64,000 nucleotides of DNA from Sinomonas gamaensis (GTDB lineage: Bacteria; Actinomycetota; Actinomycetes; Actinomycetales; Micrococcaceae), in contig NZ_SSCL01000002.1 in the NCBI RefSeq assembly GCF_005876955.1, forward strand, positions 62,001-126,000, given 5' to 3'. The notes under the pieces are model-generated. The model saw nothing but the letters and a program-made list of their open reading frames with translations. It did not search any database and was not told the DNA's origin. The position numbers and the translations under genes were made by a program. Below are positions 33,764 to 44,705 of the stretch, in pieces. How positions within the stretch are numbered: position 1 is the stretch's first letter; the number at the start of each line of letters is the position of its first letter.

Positions 33764-34024
33764 TCAGAGTGCGCTGACCTTCTTGGCGATGGCCGACTTG
33801 CGGTTCGCCGCCTGGTTCTTGTGGATGACGCCCTTGCTCACAGCCTTGTCGAGCTTCTTGCTCGCGCGAAGCAGCGCAGCGGCCGCAGCTTCCTTGTCGG
33901 AGGCGTCGACAGCGGTGTTGACCGAGCGGATGAGGGTCTTGAGCTCGGACTTCACAGCCATGTTGCGCTGGCGGGCCTTCTCGTTGGTGAGAATCCGCTT
34001 CTTCTGGGACTTGATGTTCGCCAC
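33764..34024 (-). CDS. rpsT: 30S ribosomal protein S20
   Basis: 86-aa 16S rRNA-binding protein: [20 protein letters not shown] start, lysine/alanine-rich helices, [19 protein letters not shown] end. GTG 34024 with AAGAAAG about 8 nt upstream. Opposite strand to its neighbours, as is common in actinobacteria. The 286-nt gap to lepA must hold both promoters. Confidence 0.97.
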   Translation of the reverse strand: MANIKSQKKRILTNEKARQRNMAVKSELKTLIRSVNTAVDASDKEAAAAALLRASKKLDKAVSKGVIHKNQAANRKSAIAKKVSAL

Positions 34025-34310
34025 GTGTGAACTTTCTTGTTTTCGCTGACAGGGTCTAGAGGGCTTTCAGGCCAGCCTCGACTGAGCGGCGTGGGGATGC
34101 CTATGGCAGCTGGCCTTCAGTGCCCGTCGACCTGCACGGACACACAGCATTCGATATTACCAGAACGGGCGGCCGCGCAGGCTTCCGCACCGGCTGGCGC
34201 GGCGCGTCCGGAGGATCTCCGCGCGAGCGGGATCCGTGGGAGACTTGGAAGTCAGCACTTGTCAGAATCGGCAACAGGATAGCCGCACACAGCAGTAGAG
34301 GACGTACAGG

Positions 34311-36164
<1,854 letters not shown>

Positions 36165-36166
36165 AC

Positions 36167-36229
36167 GTGAGCGAATCTTGGGTGCCCGCCCTTGGGATGG
36201 CGGGTGCAGCGAAGGTGGCGGTGAAGTAG
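36167..36229 (+). CDS. Possible 20-codon ORF between lepA and hemW
   Basis: GTG 36167 to TAG 36227-36229 encodes SESWVPALGMAGAAKVAVK after the start residue, filling the gap exactly: 2 nt after the lepA stop and flush with the hemW GTG. No good ribosome site. It could be a coupling peptide or chance. Confidence 0.2.
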   Translation: MSESWVPALGMAGAAKVAVK

Positions 36230-37468
36230 GTGCCCAGCGCTCTGCCCTTAGGAGATCCCGCACCGGCCGACGGCGTCCTGCCGCCCCAGGCGGCAATCGG
36301 CGCCGAGGCGCGGGGCTTCTCGCTTTACGCCCACATCCCGTTCTGCTCGGTGCGCTGCGGCTACTGCGACTTCAATACGTACACCGCGTCCGAGCTCGGC
36401 GGGGGAGCATCGCAGGCGGAGTATGCGGCGACCGCCGTGGAGGAGGTCCGCCTCGCGGCCCGGGCGCTTGACACCTCGGGCGTGCCCCGCCGTCGTCTCT
36501 CGACAGTCTTCTTCGGCGGCGGGACGCCTACGCTCCTGCCTTCCCAAGACCTCGCAGCCATCCTGCGCGCTGCCGTCGACGAGTGGGGCCTCGAACCAGC
36601 CGCCGAGGTGACCACCGAGGCGAATCCCGACTCTGTCACCCCGGAGTCGCTCAAGGTGCTGCGCGAGGCCGGCTTCACGCGCGTCTCCTTCGGCATGCAG
36701 TCAGCCGTCCCGCACGTCCTGCGTGTCCTGGACAGGACTCACACCCCTAGCCGCGTTCCCGAAGCGGTCCGCTGGGCGCGTGACGCGGGCCTCGACGTCA
36801 GTTTGGACCTCATCTACGGAACGCCCGGCGAGAGCATGGAGGACTGGCAGACCTCGCTCGACGCCGCGCTCGCGTGCGAGCCAGACCATGTCAGCGCCTA
36901 CGCGCTCATCGTGGAGGATGGCACCAGGCTGGCCGCCCAGATCCGCCGCGGCCAGGTTCCGGAGGTTGACGACGACGACCACGCCGCCAAATACGAGGTA
37001 GCCGATTCGGTGCTCGCCGGCGCCGGCTTCCACTGGTACGAGGTCAGCAACTGGGCGCGCGGCGCGGCGGACGAGCCCCGCTTCGAGTGCAGGCACAATC
37101 TCGCGTACTGGAAGGGCGGCGATTGGTGGGGGATCGGGCCTGGCGCCCATTCCCACGTGGGTGGAGTGCGCTGGTGGAATGTGAAGCACCCGCGCGCCTA
37201 CGCTGCCCGCCTTGCGGCGGGCGATTCACCTGCGGCGGGACGCGAGACGCTCGACGACGCGACTCGCCTCGAGGAGCGCATCATCCTCGAGCTTCGGCTT
37301 GCCTCGGGACTTCCCGTCGAGGTGCTCGACCCTGCAGGGCGCCGCGAGGTGGCCGCGCTCATCGCCGAGGGACTCGTGGACGGCCCTCAGGCCTTCAGAG
37401 GGCGACTCGTGCTCACGTCTGCCGGGCGGCTCCTCGCCGACGCCGTGGTGCGCCGGCTCATGCCCTGA
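36230..37468 (+). CDS. hemW: HemW, radical SAM heme chaperone (formerly HemN-like)
   Basis: 412 aa. Radical SAM cluster motif CSVRCGYCDFN (about residues 39-46), FGGGTPTLLPSQDLAAIL, SFGMQSAVPHVLRVLDRTHT, DVSLDLIYGTPGESMEDWQT. The C-terminal HemN_C domain is present. It lacks the extra N-terminal Cys of true coproporphyrinogen dehydrogenase, fitting HemW, which hands heme to respiratory proteins. GTG 36230 abuts a stop codon. The position after lepA is conserved. Confidence 0.93.
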   Translation: MPSALPLGDPAPADGVLPPQAAIGAEARGFSLYAHIPFCSVRCGYCDFNTYTASELGGGASQAEYAATAVEEVRLAARALDTSGVPRRRLSTVFFGGGTPTLLPSQDLAAILRAAVDEWGLEPAAEVTTEANPDSVTPESLKVLREAGFTRVSFGMQSAVPHVLRVLDRTHTPSRVPEAVRWARDAGLDVSLDLIYGTPGESMEDWQTSLDAALACEPDHVSAYALIVEDGTRLAAQIRRGQVPEVDDDDHAAKYEVADSVLAGAGFHWYEVSNWARGAADEPRFECRHNLAYWKGGDWWGIGPGAHSHVGGVRWWNVKHPRAYAARLAAGDSPAAGRETLDDATRLEERIILELRLASGLPVEVLDPAGRREVAALIAEGLVDGPQAFRGRLVLTSAGRLLADAVVRRLMP

Positions 37469-37502
37469 CGACTCATGCCCTGACGACGGCGAACCGCAGT
37501 AG

Positions 37503-37907
37503 CTACTTGATCCAGCGGAGGTTGTAGCGGTAGCGGAACGGCTGGCCGCGGTTGACCTCGATGCCGGCCGCGACGGACATCACAGCGAGCGCGACCCAGA
37601 CGAGGGTTGCGAGGACGGCGAAGACGTTGCCGACCACCGGGATCAGCGAGAGCAGGTTCAACAGCAGGGCGGCGAGCGTGGGAGGAAGCGTGAAGTTGAG
37701 GGCCTCCTTGGACTCCTGCGCCGTGAACGGGCCTCGGTCCTTGAACGCGAGGTACACGAGCAGCGAAGGGATGCATCCGAGGATCCCTCCGAAGTGGGCA
37801 AGTGTCGCCCACTGGCGGTCTTCACTCGCCGTGAATTGCTCGCCGCCACCGACGTTCCCGAGCCATCCGGTGCGAGGCTCGCGATGATCCTGCCAGTTCT
37901 GGGACAC
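37503..37907 (-). CDS. DUF4870/Tic20-like membrane protein
   Basis: 134 aa with three to four hydrophobic segments (FGGILGCIPSLLVYLAFKDR; LPPTLAALLLNLLSLIPVVG; VFAVLATLVWVALAVMSVAA). The pattern QWATLAHFGGILG ... GPFTAQESKEALNF is typical of DUF4870. GTG 37907 is selected for AAGGAA 5 nt upstream; an ATG at 37922 is possible. Function unknown. Convergent with hemW; 51 nt downstream of the DUF3097 gene on the same strand. Confidence 0.85.
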   Translation of the reverse strand: MSQNWQDHREPRTGWLGNVGGGEQFTASEDRQWATLAHFGGILGCIPSLLVYLAFKDRGPFTAQESKEALNFTLPPTLAALLLNLLSLIPVVGNVFAVLATLVWVALAVMSVAAGIEVNRGQPFRYRYNLRWIK

Positions 37908-37958
37908 AGCACTTCCTTGCATAGCTCGAGGACCGGGGTTCGACCTCAGAATACCCAA

Positions 37959-38801
37959 TCAGGCCGTGAGGAAGTCGATGGCTTCCTCGACGCGGCCGAG
38001 CAGCGCAGGCTCAAGGTCTGCGTAGGTGCGCACTGCTCCGAGGAGCTTCTGCCATGCGAGGCCGGTGTCTTCGGGCGTGGCGTGGGGCCATCCGAACGCA
38101 CGCAGGACGCCCGTTTTCCAGTCTGTTCCTCTGGGGACGCTGGGCCACGCCGGGATTCCGAGTGTCTGAGGGCGGATCGCCTGCCACACGTCCACATAGG
38201 GGTGGCCCACGATCAGGACGTTCCCGGCAGCACCCGGGACGGCAAGGGCCCGCTCGGCGATACGGCTCTCCTTCGACCCGTTCACGAGGTGGTCCACGAG
38301 GATGCCCAGGCGCCGCTGGGGTCCCGGCTGGAACTCTGCAACGGCAGCGGCGAGATCGTCCACCCCGTGGAGGGGCTCGACCACAATTCCCTCGAGGCGC
38401 AGGTCGTCCCCCCACACCTTCTCCACGAGCTCTGCGTCGTGTTTGCCCTCGACCCAGATGCGGCTGGCACGGGCCACTCGCGCTCGGGCGCCCTCCACGG
38501 CGACCGAGCCGGAGGCGGTGCGCTTCGGGCCAGTCGGGGACGGCCGCGGCGAGGGTGGCGTGAGACGTACGGGGCGGCCCTCGAGGAGGAAGCCGTACCC
38601 GAGCTCGAACGTCCTGGACTTCCCGCGGCGGTCCTCGAGGCTGAACACGTACATGCCGCCGGACTTCTCGACCCGCGTGACGGCGCCGACCCATCCGGTC
38701 TGCGTGTCCTCGAGAACCATGCCCAGCTCGATGGGCACGTCCGGCGGCATGGTCTTCTTCGGGGCGACGAGCTCGGCCGGCCCCCACTGCTCGTAGGACA
38801 T
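37959..38801 (-). CDS. DUF3097 family protein
   Basis: 280 aa, actinobacterial conserved protein with a Toprim-like core: RIWVEGKHDAELVEKVWGDD (Glu and Asp of a Toprim-type site), GVDDLAAAVAEFQPGPQRRL, GILVDHLVNGSKESRIAERA, ILIVGHPYVDVWQAIRP-like. ATG 38801 with AGGAGG 9 nt upstream. Divergent from hrcA. Biochemical role unknown; a nucleic-acid role is only suggested by the Toprim-like signature. Confidence 0.85.
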   Translation of the reverse strand: MSYEQWGPAELVAPKKTMPPDVPIELGMVLEDTQTGWVGAVTRVEKSGGMYVFSLEDRRGKSRTFELGYGFLLEGRPVRLTPPSPRPSPTGPKRTASGSVAVEGARARVARASRIWVEGKHDAELVEKVWGDDLRLEGIVVEPLHGVDDLAAAVAEFQPGPQRRLGILVDHLVNGSKESRIAERALAVPGAAGNVLIVGHPYVDVWQAIRPQTLGIPAWPSVPRGTDWKTGVLRAFGWPHATPEDTGLAWQKLLGAVRTYADLEPALLGRVEEAIDFLTA

Positions 38802-38945
38802 TCGGTCCTGCCTCCTGCGGGATTTCCAAGCGGAACCCGCACCATGGCGGGCCCGCCCATGCTATTCCGCGCTGCGGCCAAGCCTCACGAGGGCCTGCGG
38901 CGTGTCCCCGGTACAGCCTCGTGGCGACCGGGGAGCATAATAGAT

Positions 38946-38972
38946 CTAGCACTTGGAGATGGAGAGTGCTAA
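38946..38972 (+). promoter_or_regulatory. CIRCE operator upstream of hrcA-dnaJ
   Basis: CTAGCACTT-N9-GAGTGCTAA, close to the consensus TTAGCACTC-N9-GAGTGCTAA; the left arm has two mismatches and the right arm is perfect. HrcA binds this element, so the operon is autoregulated and induced by heat shock. It lies 61 nt before the hrcA start. Confidence 0.92.
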
Positions 38973-39033
38973 GCAAGTCTGCACAAGCCACGGCGCGGGC
39001 CACCGCGCCGGTGCTGTCTGCGGGGGAGGTGGA

Positions 39034-40047
39034 ATGAACGAGCCGCGCAAACTCGAGGTGCTGCGGGCCATCGTCGAGGACTACGTCCACTACCGGGAGC
39101 CTGTCGGTTCGAAGGCCCTCGTGGAGCGGCATCGTCTGGGCGTTTCGAGCGCGACGATCCGCAACGACATGGCTGCACTCGAGGATGAAGGGCTGATCGC
39201 GGCGCCGCATACGAGCGCGGGACGTGTACCCACGGACAAGGGGTATCGCGTCTTCGTCGACCAGCTGGCCGCGGTGCGTCCGCTGTCGCCGGCCGAGAAG
39301 CAGGCGATCCAATCCCTCCTCGATGGGGCCGACGACCTCGACGACGTCCTCGAGCGCACCGTGCGCCTCCTTTCCCACCTGACGAATCAGGTCGCCGTCG
39401 TCCAATACCCCCAGCTGGGGCGTGCGCGCGTGCGCCACGTCGAGGCGGTGGGACTCGCTCCCCGTCAGGTCCTGCTGGTGCTCATCGCAGACAGCGGAAC
39501 AGTCGAGCAGCGCGTCGTCACCGTGGGTGAGGACCTCGACCACGATCGGCTCTCGCTGCTGCGCCAGAGCTTCCTCGCCGCGACGTCAGGCAAGCCTGTG
39601 GCGCAGCTGGGCGCAAATCTGGCCGGCCTCATGGACTCGCTCCTGCCGGAGGACAGGGCCGTCGCTGCGGAGCTCGCCGCGGGACTCGCCGCCTTGGCGG
39701 CCTCGAGCCGAGAGGACCGGATCGTCACGGCAGGCACGGCGTACCTGGCACGGTCGAACAGCGACTTCCTCATGAGCATCTCGCCCGTGCTCGAGGCCCT
39801 CGAGGAACAGGTGGTGCTCCTGCGCCTCCTGTCCGAGATGGCTGCGGATGCTCGGGGCGTCGCCGTGGCCATCGGCCACGAGACCGCGGCCGATTCACTC
39901 TCCGAAACCTCGATCGTCGCGACGGGCTACGGGCGCGACGACGCCAAGATCGGGGTTCTGGGCCCCACGCGAATGGACTACTCGGCGAGCATGGCGGCGG
40001 TCCGCGCCGTCGCGCGGTACCTCTCGAAGATCCTCGCCGGAAGCTAA
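39034..40047 (+). CDS. hrcA: Heat-inducible transcription repressor HrcA
   Basis: 337 aa. N-terminal winged helix ([60 protein letters not shown]), GAF-like middle, C-terminal [20 protein letters not shown]. Represses chaperone genes through CIRCE. ATG 39034 has GGAGG 5 nt upstream; an earlier frame start would overlap the CIRCE. dnaJ follows after 13 nt. Confidence 0.96.
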   Translation: MNEPRKLEVLRAIVEDYVHYREPVGSKALVERHRLGVSSATIRNDMAALEDEGLIAAPHTSAGRVPTDKGYRVFVDQLAAVRPLSPAEKQAIQSLLDGADDLDDVLERTVRLLSHLTNQVAVVQYPQLGRARVRHVEAVGLAPRQVLLVLIADSGTVEQRVVTVGEDLDHDRLSLLRQSFLAATSGKPVAQLGANLAGLMDSLLPEDRAVAAELAAGLAALAASSREDRIVTAGTAYLARSNSDFLMSISPVLEALEEQVVLLRLLSEMAADARGVAVAIGHETAADSLSETSIVATGYGRDDAKIGVLGPTRMDYSASMAAVRAVARYLSKILAGS

Positions 40048-40060
40048 GAGAAAGAAGACA

Positions 40061-41191
40061 GTGAGCAGCCACTACGAAACCCTCGGCGTGTCTCCGGATG
40101 CGAGCGGCGAGGAGATCAAGAAGGCCTATCGGAAGCTGGCCCGCAAGCTTCATCCCGACGTCAATCCGGGTGAGGAGGCGTCCGAGCAGTTCAAGGCGGT
40201 CACGCACGCCTACGAGGTCCTCTCGGACCCGGAGAAGCGTCGGGTCTACGACATGACGGGCAACGAGAACGGAACCGACAACGGCTTCTCGGGCGCCTAC
40301 AACGGTGCCGGCTTCGCGTTCCAGGACATCTTCGAGACGTTCTTCGGCGGCGGAGGCGGTCAGGCAGGTCCGGCGTCGCGGGTGCGCAGGGGCCAGGATG
40401 CCCTCATCGCGGTCCGCATCGAGCTGAAAGACGCTGTCTTCGGCGTCAACAAGAAGATCGAGGTGGACACGGCCGTGCTGTGCACGCGCTGCGAGGGCTC
40501 CTGCTGCGAGCCGGGGACCCACCCCGTGCGCTGCAGCGTGTGCGGTGGTTCCGGGCACGTGCAGCGGGCTGTGCGCTCGATCCTCGGCCAGGTCATGACC
40601 ACGGCGACCTGCCCGACCTGCGGCGGCTTCGGCACCGAGATCCCCAGCCCCTGCAATGAATGCGGCGGCGAGGGACGAGTGCGCAGCCGCCGTTCGCTGA
40701 CCGTCAAGATCCCGGCCGGCGTCTCGACGGGCACGCGGATCCAGCTCGCCGGCCAGGGCGAGGCGGGCACCGCGGGGGGTCCGACCGGTGACCTCTACGT
40801 CGAGATCCGCGTCGCCTCGCATGCGATGTTCACGCGGGACGGCGACAACCTGCATGCGACGTTGAGCGTCCCCATGACGGCCGCGGCGCTCGGCACTGAC
40901 CTTACGTTCGAGACGTTCGACGGCGAGCAGACGATCACCCTCCGGCCCGGAACCCAATCCGGCGACGTGATCACGCTCCCGCATCTTGGCGTCGCGCGGC
41001 TGCGCGGAGCCGGCCGCGGGGATCTGCTCGTGCATATCAACGTCGAGGTCCCCACGAAGCTCGACGCCGAGCAGGAGGAGCTGCTCCGCCAGCTCGCGAA
41101 GCTCCGCGGGGAGCACGTCGCCGAGGGCAAGCTCGTCGGCACGGGTGGGGGAGTGTTCGCGAAGCTCCGCGACAAGTTCGGAAACCTCTGA
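40061..41191 (+). CDS. dnaJ: Chaperone DnaJ (type I, DnaJ2-like)
   Basis: 376 aa. J-domain [20 protein letters not shown] with HPDVN (HPD), a Gly/Phe-rich linker ([10 protein letters not shown]), zinc-finger with four CxxC pairs ([36 protein letters not shown]) and C-terminal substrate domain. Cochaperone of DnaK. The first repeat has GSCC in place of GSG, as I recall for actinobacterial DnaJ2. GTG 40061; weak AAGAAG ribosome site. Cotranscribed with hrcA and rsmE. Confidence 0.96.
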   Translation: MSSHYETLGVSPDASGEEIKKAYRKLARKLHPDVNPGEEASEQFKAVTHAYEVLSDPEKRRVYDMTGNENGTDNGFSGAYNGAGFAFQDIFETFFGGGGGQAGPASRVRRGQDALIAVRIELKDAVFGVNKKIEVDTAVLCTRCEGSCCEPGTHPVRCSVCGGSGHVQRAVRSILGQVMTTATCPTCGGFGTEIPSPCNECGGEGRVRSRRSLTVKIPAGVSTGTRIQLAGQGEAGTAGGPTGDLYVEIRVASHAMFTRDGDNLHATLSVPMTAAALGTDLTFETFDGEQTITLRPGTQSGDVITLPHLGVARLRGAGRGDLLVHINVEVPTKLDAEQEELLRQLAKLRGEHVAEGKLVGTGGGVFAKLRDKFGNL

Positions 41192-41968
41192 GTGTCGAAC
41201 CCGGTCTTCTTCGTCCCGCCCGGAAGCCTTGACGGCCTCGGACCCAAGTCCGTCGCCACCGTGAGCGGCGCAGAGGGACACCACGCCGCCACCGTCAAGA
41301 GGCTAGCCTCCGGGGAGCCCGTCGATCTCGTGGACGGCCAGGGCACGCGGGGCCGCGGCCGCGTCCAGCGTGCGGAAGGCGACGTGCTCGCCGTCGTCCT
41401 CGACTCGGTTGAGCGCGAGCCTCGGCCGCCCTACCGGCTCGTGCTCGTCCAGGCCCTCGCCAAGGGCGACCGCGACGAGTTGGCCGCCGAGGCCGCCACG
41501 GAACTCGGGGTCGACGGCATCATCCCCTGGCAGGCGGAACGATCCATCGTCCGTTGGAAGGGCGACCGCGCTGCGAAGTCGCTCGGCAAGTGGCGCACCG
41601 TGGTCGGGGCTGCCGCGAAGCAATCCCGCCGCGCGTGGCTCCCTGTGGTCGAAGAAGTGCACGACGGCGCTGCCCTCGCCGCACGGATGAACCGGGCGGC
41701 TCTGGCTGTGGTTCTCCATGAGGATGCGGAGGAACCACTCGGCGCGTTGCTGGACGCCTTCTCTGAGACTGCGCCTGACGGAGATGGCGAGGTGCTCTTC
41801 GTCGTCGGCCCTGAAGGCGGAATCTCGCCCGCCGAACTGGACCGCTTCGTGGTTGCCGGCGCACGGCTGGCGCTGCTTGCCCCCCACGTCCTTCGCTCAT
41901 CGACCGCCGGGCCTGCGGCTCTCGCCATCGCGGGCGATCGTCTGGGACGCTGGCCGGCCAGGCCCTGA
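41192..41968 (+). CDS. rsmE: 16S rRNA (uracil-1498-N3)-methyltransferase
   Basis: 258-aa SPOUT-fold enzyme that methylates U1498 of 16S rRNA. Family traits: VATVSGAEGHHAATVKRLAS, LVLVQALAKGDRDELAAEAA, ATELGVDGIIPWQAERSIVR, FVVGPEGGISPAELDRF and the knot loop HVLRSSTAGPAALA. GTG 41192 immediately follows the dnaJ stop. Position after dnaJ is conserved. Confidence 0.96.
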   Translation: MSNPVFFVPPGSLDGLGPKSVATVSGAEGHHAATVKRLASGEPVDLVDGQGTRGRGRVQRAEGDVLAVVLDSVEREPRPPYRLVLVQALAKGDRDELAAEAATELGVDGIIPWQAERSIVRWKGDRAAKSLGKWRTVVGAAAKQSRRAWLPVVEEVHDGAALAARMNRAALAVVLHEDAEEPLGALLDAFSETAPDGDGEVLFVVGPEGGISPAELDRFVVAGARLALLAPHVLRSSTAGPAALAIAGDRLGRWPARP

Positions 41969-41996
41969 CGGGGTCGCTGGCGGGAGGAGTCGCGCC

Positions 41997-42941
41997 TCAG
42001 GGCCCGACCGTGACGTCCTTGGAGTCCCAGGCCGAGGCGGACGCGTCGCCCGTGCCCGGGTCGCTCGGGAAGACGCGCAGCACGTACTTGCCCGCGGGCA
42101 GGTTGACGGAGAAGCGGAACTGGCCCTGGGTTGGCCCGGCCCCGGCGGCGTCGACGTGGCCGCTGGCGAGCGGCGCAGCCTTCTCGCCCTTGACCTCCGC
42201 GCGGGAAACCTGCCAGAACACCTGCTCGCCGGGCGTCGTCGTGCGCCCGTACACGGCCAGCTGACCGTGGGCAGAGGTGGTCCCGGCCTGAGGATCGATG
42301 ATCCACATGGGCGCTACCATCGACGGGTCGCGCTGCATGAGCTGCCCGAGCTGGACGCGGTTGAACGCCAGCTGGTCGGTGCGCCCATCCACCAGGAGCA
42401 TGACTTGGACCGGCTGCCCGGTGTCGATCACGCCCGCGCTGGCTGCCGCGGCGGTTGCCGTGTAGACCAGCTGCTGGACGGCGAGCTGCGCCGTCTGCTC
42501 GTCGACGCTGCTGTTGAAGGCGTCAGAGGAGACATCCACAGTGATGACGTTGCGCCCCGAGATCGACGCCGCGAGCTTCTTGGGCGCCTGCCACGGCGTG
42601 AAGAGGTTCTGATCGAGCGGCTTGACAGACATCATGAGGCGCAGGGCCTTGGCCACGGGGTTCTCGTTGCCGCTCGCGTCTCTGAACTCGCGGTAGAGGT
42701 AGACACCGTCTCGGGCCCTGCCGAGCCAATACACGGGCGACTTCGTCGAGGTCTGCGAGGTCTCGAGGGGCACGCTCGCGGTCGCTCCCTGCCCCGAGAT
42801 TCCCGGTGAGGCTCCGGCAGCGATGGTGGGCTGCGGCTGCCCGCTCGCCGTGCAGCCCGAAAGGAACAGCATTCCGACGACGGCGACGACGCCGAGGGCG
42901 CGGAGCCTGAGCGGCTTCCGGCTCGGTCGTCTAGCGGTCAT
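41997..42941 (-). CDS. GerMN/Gmad2-domain lipoprotein
   Basis: 314 aa. Signal with lipobox LFLSGC (Cys30 or near), then a GerMN domain (PVYWLGRARDGVYLYREFRD; VSSDAFNSSVDEQTAQLAVQ; QLVYTATAAAASAGV; VQVMLLVDG) and a C-terminal Ig-like Gmad2 domain (FRFSVNLPAGKYVLRVFPSD). Surface-anchored; related to LpqB without the propeller. ATG 42941 with GGAGGA 5 nt upstream. Convergent with rsmE, divergent from phoH. Confidence 0.85.
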   Translation of the reverse strand: MTARRPSRKPLRLRALGVVAVVGMLFLSGCTASGQPQPTIAAGASPGISGQGATASVPLETSQTSTKSPVYWLGRARDGVYLYREFRDASGNENPVAKALRLMMSVKPLDQNLFTPWQAPKKLAASISGRNVITVDVSSDAFNSSVDEQTAQLAVQQLVYTATAAAASAGVIDTGQPVQVMLLVDGRTDQLAFNRVQLGQLMQRDPSMVAPMWIIDPQAGTTSAHGQLAVYGRTTTPGEQVFWQVSRAEVKGEKAAPLASGHVDAAGAGPTQGQFRFSVNLPAGKYVLRVFPSDPGTGDASASAWDSKDVTVGP

Positions 42942-43155
42942 GGAGTCCTCCGTGCTGGTCGCAAGGGCATCGCGCAGATGCCCAGAAGGCAGGGGTGCGC
43001 GTGGCCCCCTGCCAGCGCCTCCCCGGACTGATCCAGCTTGACACAGCAGGTCGGCCTCAACGCCGGCCAGAGCATGTTCGTGGCCCAAGTGATGCGGGAT
43101 CGATACCTAGCGTTAGCATGGACCGACACGCACCGATCGAGGAGAGAAAAGGCCT

Positions 43156-44235
43156 TTGACAGCGGAGTTCCCGCACACGACGCCCACCACCCGGACAGAA
43201 GTCATCCGCTTCGCGTCAGGGGATGACATGGTCCACATCCTCGGCCCCCGCGATGAGGCCCTCCGGTACGTAGAAGAGCAGTTCCCCTCGGTATCGATCC
43301 ACGTCCGCGGCAATGAACTGACGATCGTCGGGCCGCCGGCGGAGGCTCCCAACATCAAGCGCCTCTTCGAAGAAGTCGCGGCCCTCGCCGAGCGCGGAAC
43401 CCCCGTCACCCCAGCCTCCCTTGCGCAGCTCGTGGCCATGCTGCGCGAGCAGACGGTCACGAGCCCGTCGGACGTTCTGACCCACAACATCTTGACAAGC
43501 CGCGGCCGCACGATCCGGCCGAAGACCGCGAACCAGAAGGACTACGTGGACGCCATCGACGCGAACACCGTGATCTTCGGTATCGGCCCGGCAGGCACCG
43601 GCAAGACCTATCTGGCGATGGCCAAGGCAGTCCAGGCCCTCCAGCACAAGGATGTGAGCCGGATCATCCTGACGCGCCCGGCCGTCGAGGCGGGGGAGCG
43701 GCTCGGGTTCCTCCCGGGGACCCTCAACGACAAGATCGATCCCTACCTGCGTCCGCTCTACGACGCGCTGCACGACATGATCGACCCGGAATCGATCCCG
43801 CGCCTCATGGCGGCGGGCACGATCGAGGTCGCGCCTCTGGCCTACATGCGCGGGCGGACGCTCAACGACGCGTTCATCATCCTCGACGAGGCTCAGAACA
43901 CCACGCCGGAGCAGATGAAGATGTTCCTCACCCGACTCGGCTTCGGCTCGAAGATGGTGGTCACGGGAGACGTCACGCAGGTGGACCTGCCGTCTGGAAC
44001 ATCCTCCGGGCTTCGCATCGTCCAGGAGATCCTCGATGGCATCGAGGACGTCAGCTTCTCCGTTCTGGACGCCACGGACGTAGTTCGGCATCGGCTCGTG
44101 TCCGACATCGTCGACGCGTATGGGCGGTGGGACGACCGGCAGCGGGCGAAGGCGGAGCGCGCCCGGCAGCACTCCGACCGCCAGCGGCGGTCGGCAGGTG
44201 CCGAGCGATCCCCGGCGTCTAAGCTTGAGCCGTGA
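43156..44235 (+). CDS. PhoH family ATPase
   Basis: 359 aa. N-terminal KH-like part, then a P-loop (FGIGPAGTGKTYLAMAKAVQ, about residue 140), ILTRPAVEAGERLGFLPGTL, and Walker B FIILDEAQNTTPEQMKMFL. RNA-associated ATPase genetically linked to YbeY, as here. TTG 43156 with GAGGAG upstream. Its stop overlaps the ybeY start by 4 nt (GTGA). First gene of the operon phoH-ybeY-corC-era. Confidence 0.94.
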   Translation: MTAEFPHTTPTTRTEVIRFASGDDMVHILGPRDEALRYVEEQFPSVSIHVRGNELTIVGPPAEAPNIKRLFEEVAALAERGTPVTPASLAQLVAMLREQTVTSPSDVLTHNILTSRGRTIRPKTANQKDYVDAIDANTVIFGIGPAGTGKTYLAMAKAVQALQHKDVSRIILTRPAVEAGERLGFLPGTLNDKIDPYLRPLYDALHDMIDPESIPRLMAAGTIEVAPLAYMRGRTLNDAFIILDEAQNTTPEQMKMFLTRLGFGSKMVVTGDVTQVDLPSGTSSGLRIVQEILDGIEDVSFSVLDATDVVRHRLVSDIVDAYGRWDDRQRAKAERARQHSDRQRRSAGAERSPASKLEP

Positions 44236-44705
44236 GCATCGAAGTCAACAACGAGTCCGGTATCGCGGTCGACGAGGAGGCCCTCGTCCGATTGGGACGG
44301 TTCATCTTCGATCGCCTCTGGCTGCATCCACAGACCGAACTCTCGATCCTCCTCGTCGATGAAGCTGCGATGGAACGCCTCCACCTCGAGCTCATGGACG
44401 AGCCGGGGCCGACGGACGTGCTCTCCGTTCCCATGGACGAGCTGACGCCCGGCACCCCGGGGCGCCCCACGCCTCAGGGAATGCTCGGGGACATTGCGAT
44501 CTGTCCTCAGGTGGCGACCGCGCAGGCCGCACGCGGCGGCCACTCGACGGACGACGAGATGCTCCTGCTCGCCACGCACGGGGTCCTCCATCTGTTGGGC
44601 TTCGACCATGCCGAACCCGAGGAGCGCGAGGAGATGTTCGGCCTGCAGCGCGAGCTGCTCACCGAGTTCCTCGGCCGCCCCGCCCCGAAGGAGACGATGG
44701 CGTGA
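44232..44705 (+). CDS. ybeY: Endoribonuclease YbeY (rRNA maturation)
   Basis: 157 aa. Zinc-binding motif HGVLHLLGFDH (H-x3-H-x5-H) near residue 117, preceded by MDEPGPTDVLSVPMDE. Processes 16S rRNA 3' end and supports ribosome quality control. GTG 44232 overlaps phoH by 4 nt, and its TGA overlaps the next GTG by 4 nt, so translation is coupled both ways. Confidence 0.95.
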   Translation: MSIEVNNESGIAVDEEALVRLGRFIFDRLWLHPQTELSILLVDEAAMERLHLELMDEPGPTDVLSVPMDELTPGTPGRPTPQGMLGDIAICPQVATAQAARGGHSTDDEMLLLATHGVLHLLGFDHAEPEEREEMFGLQRELLTEFLGRPAPKETMA

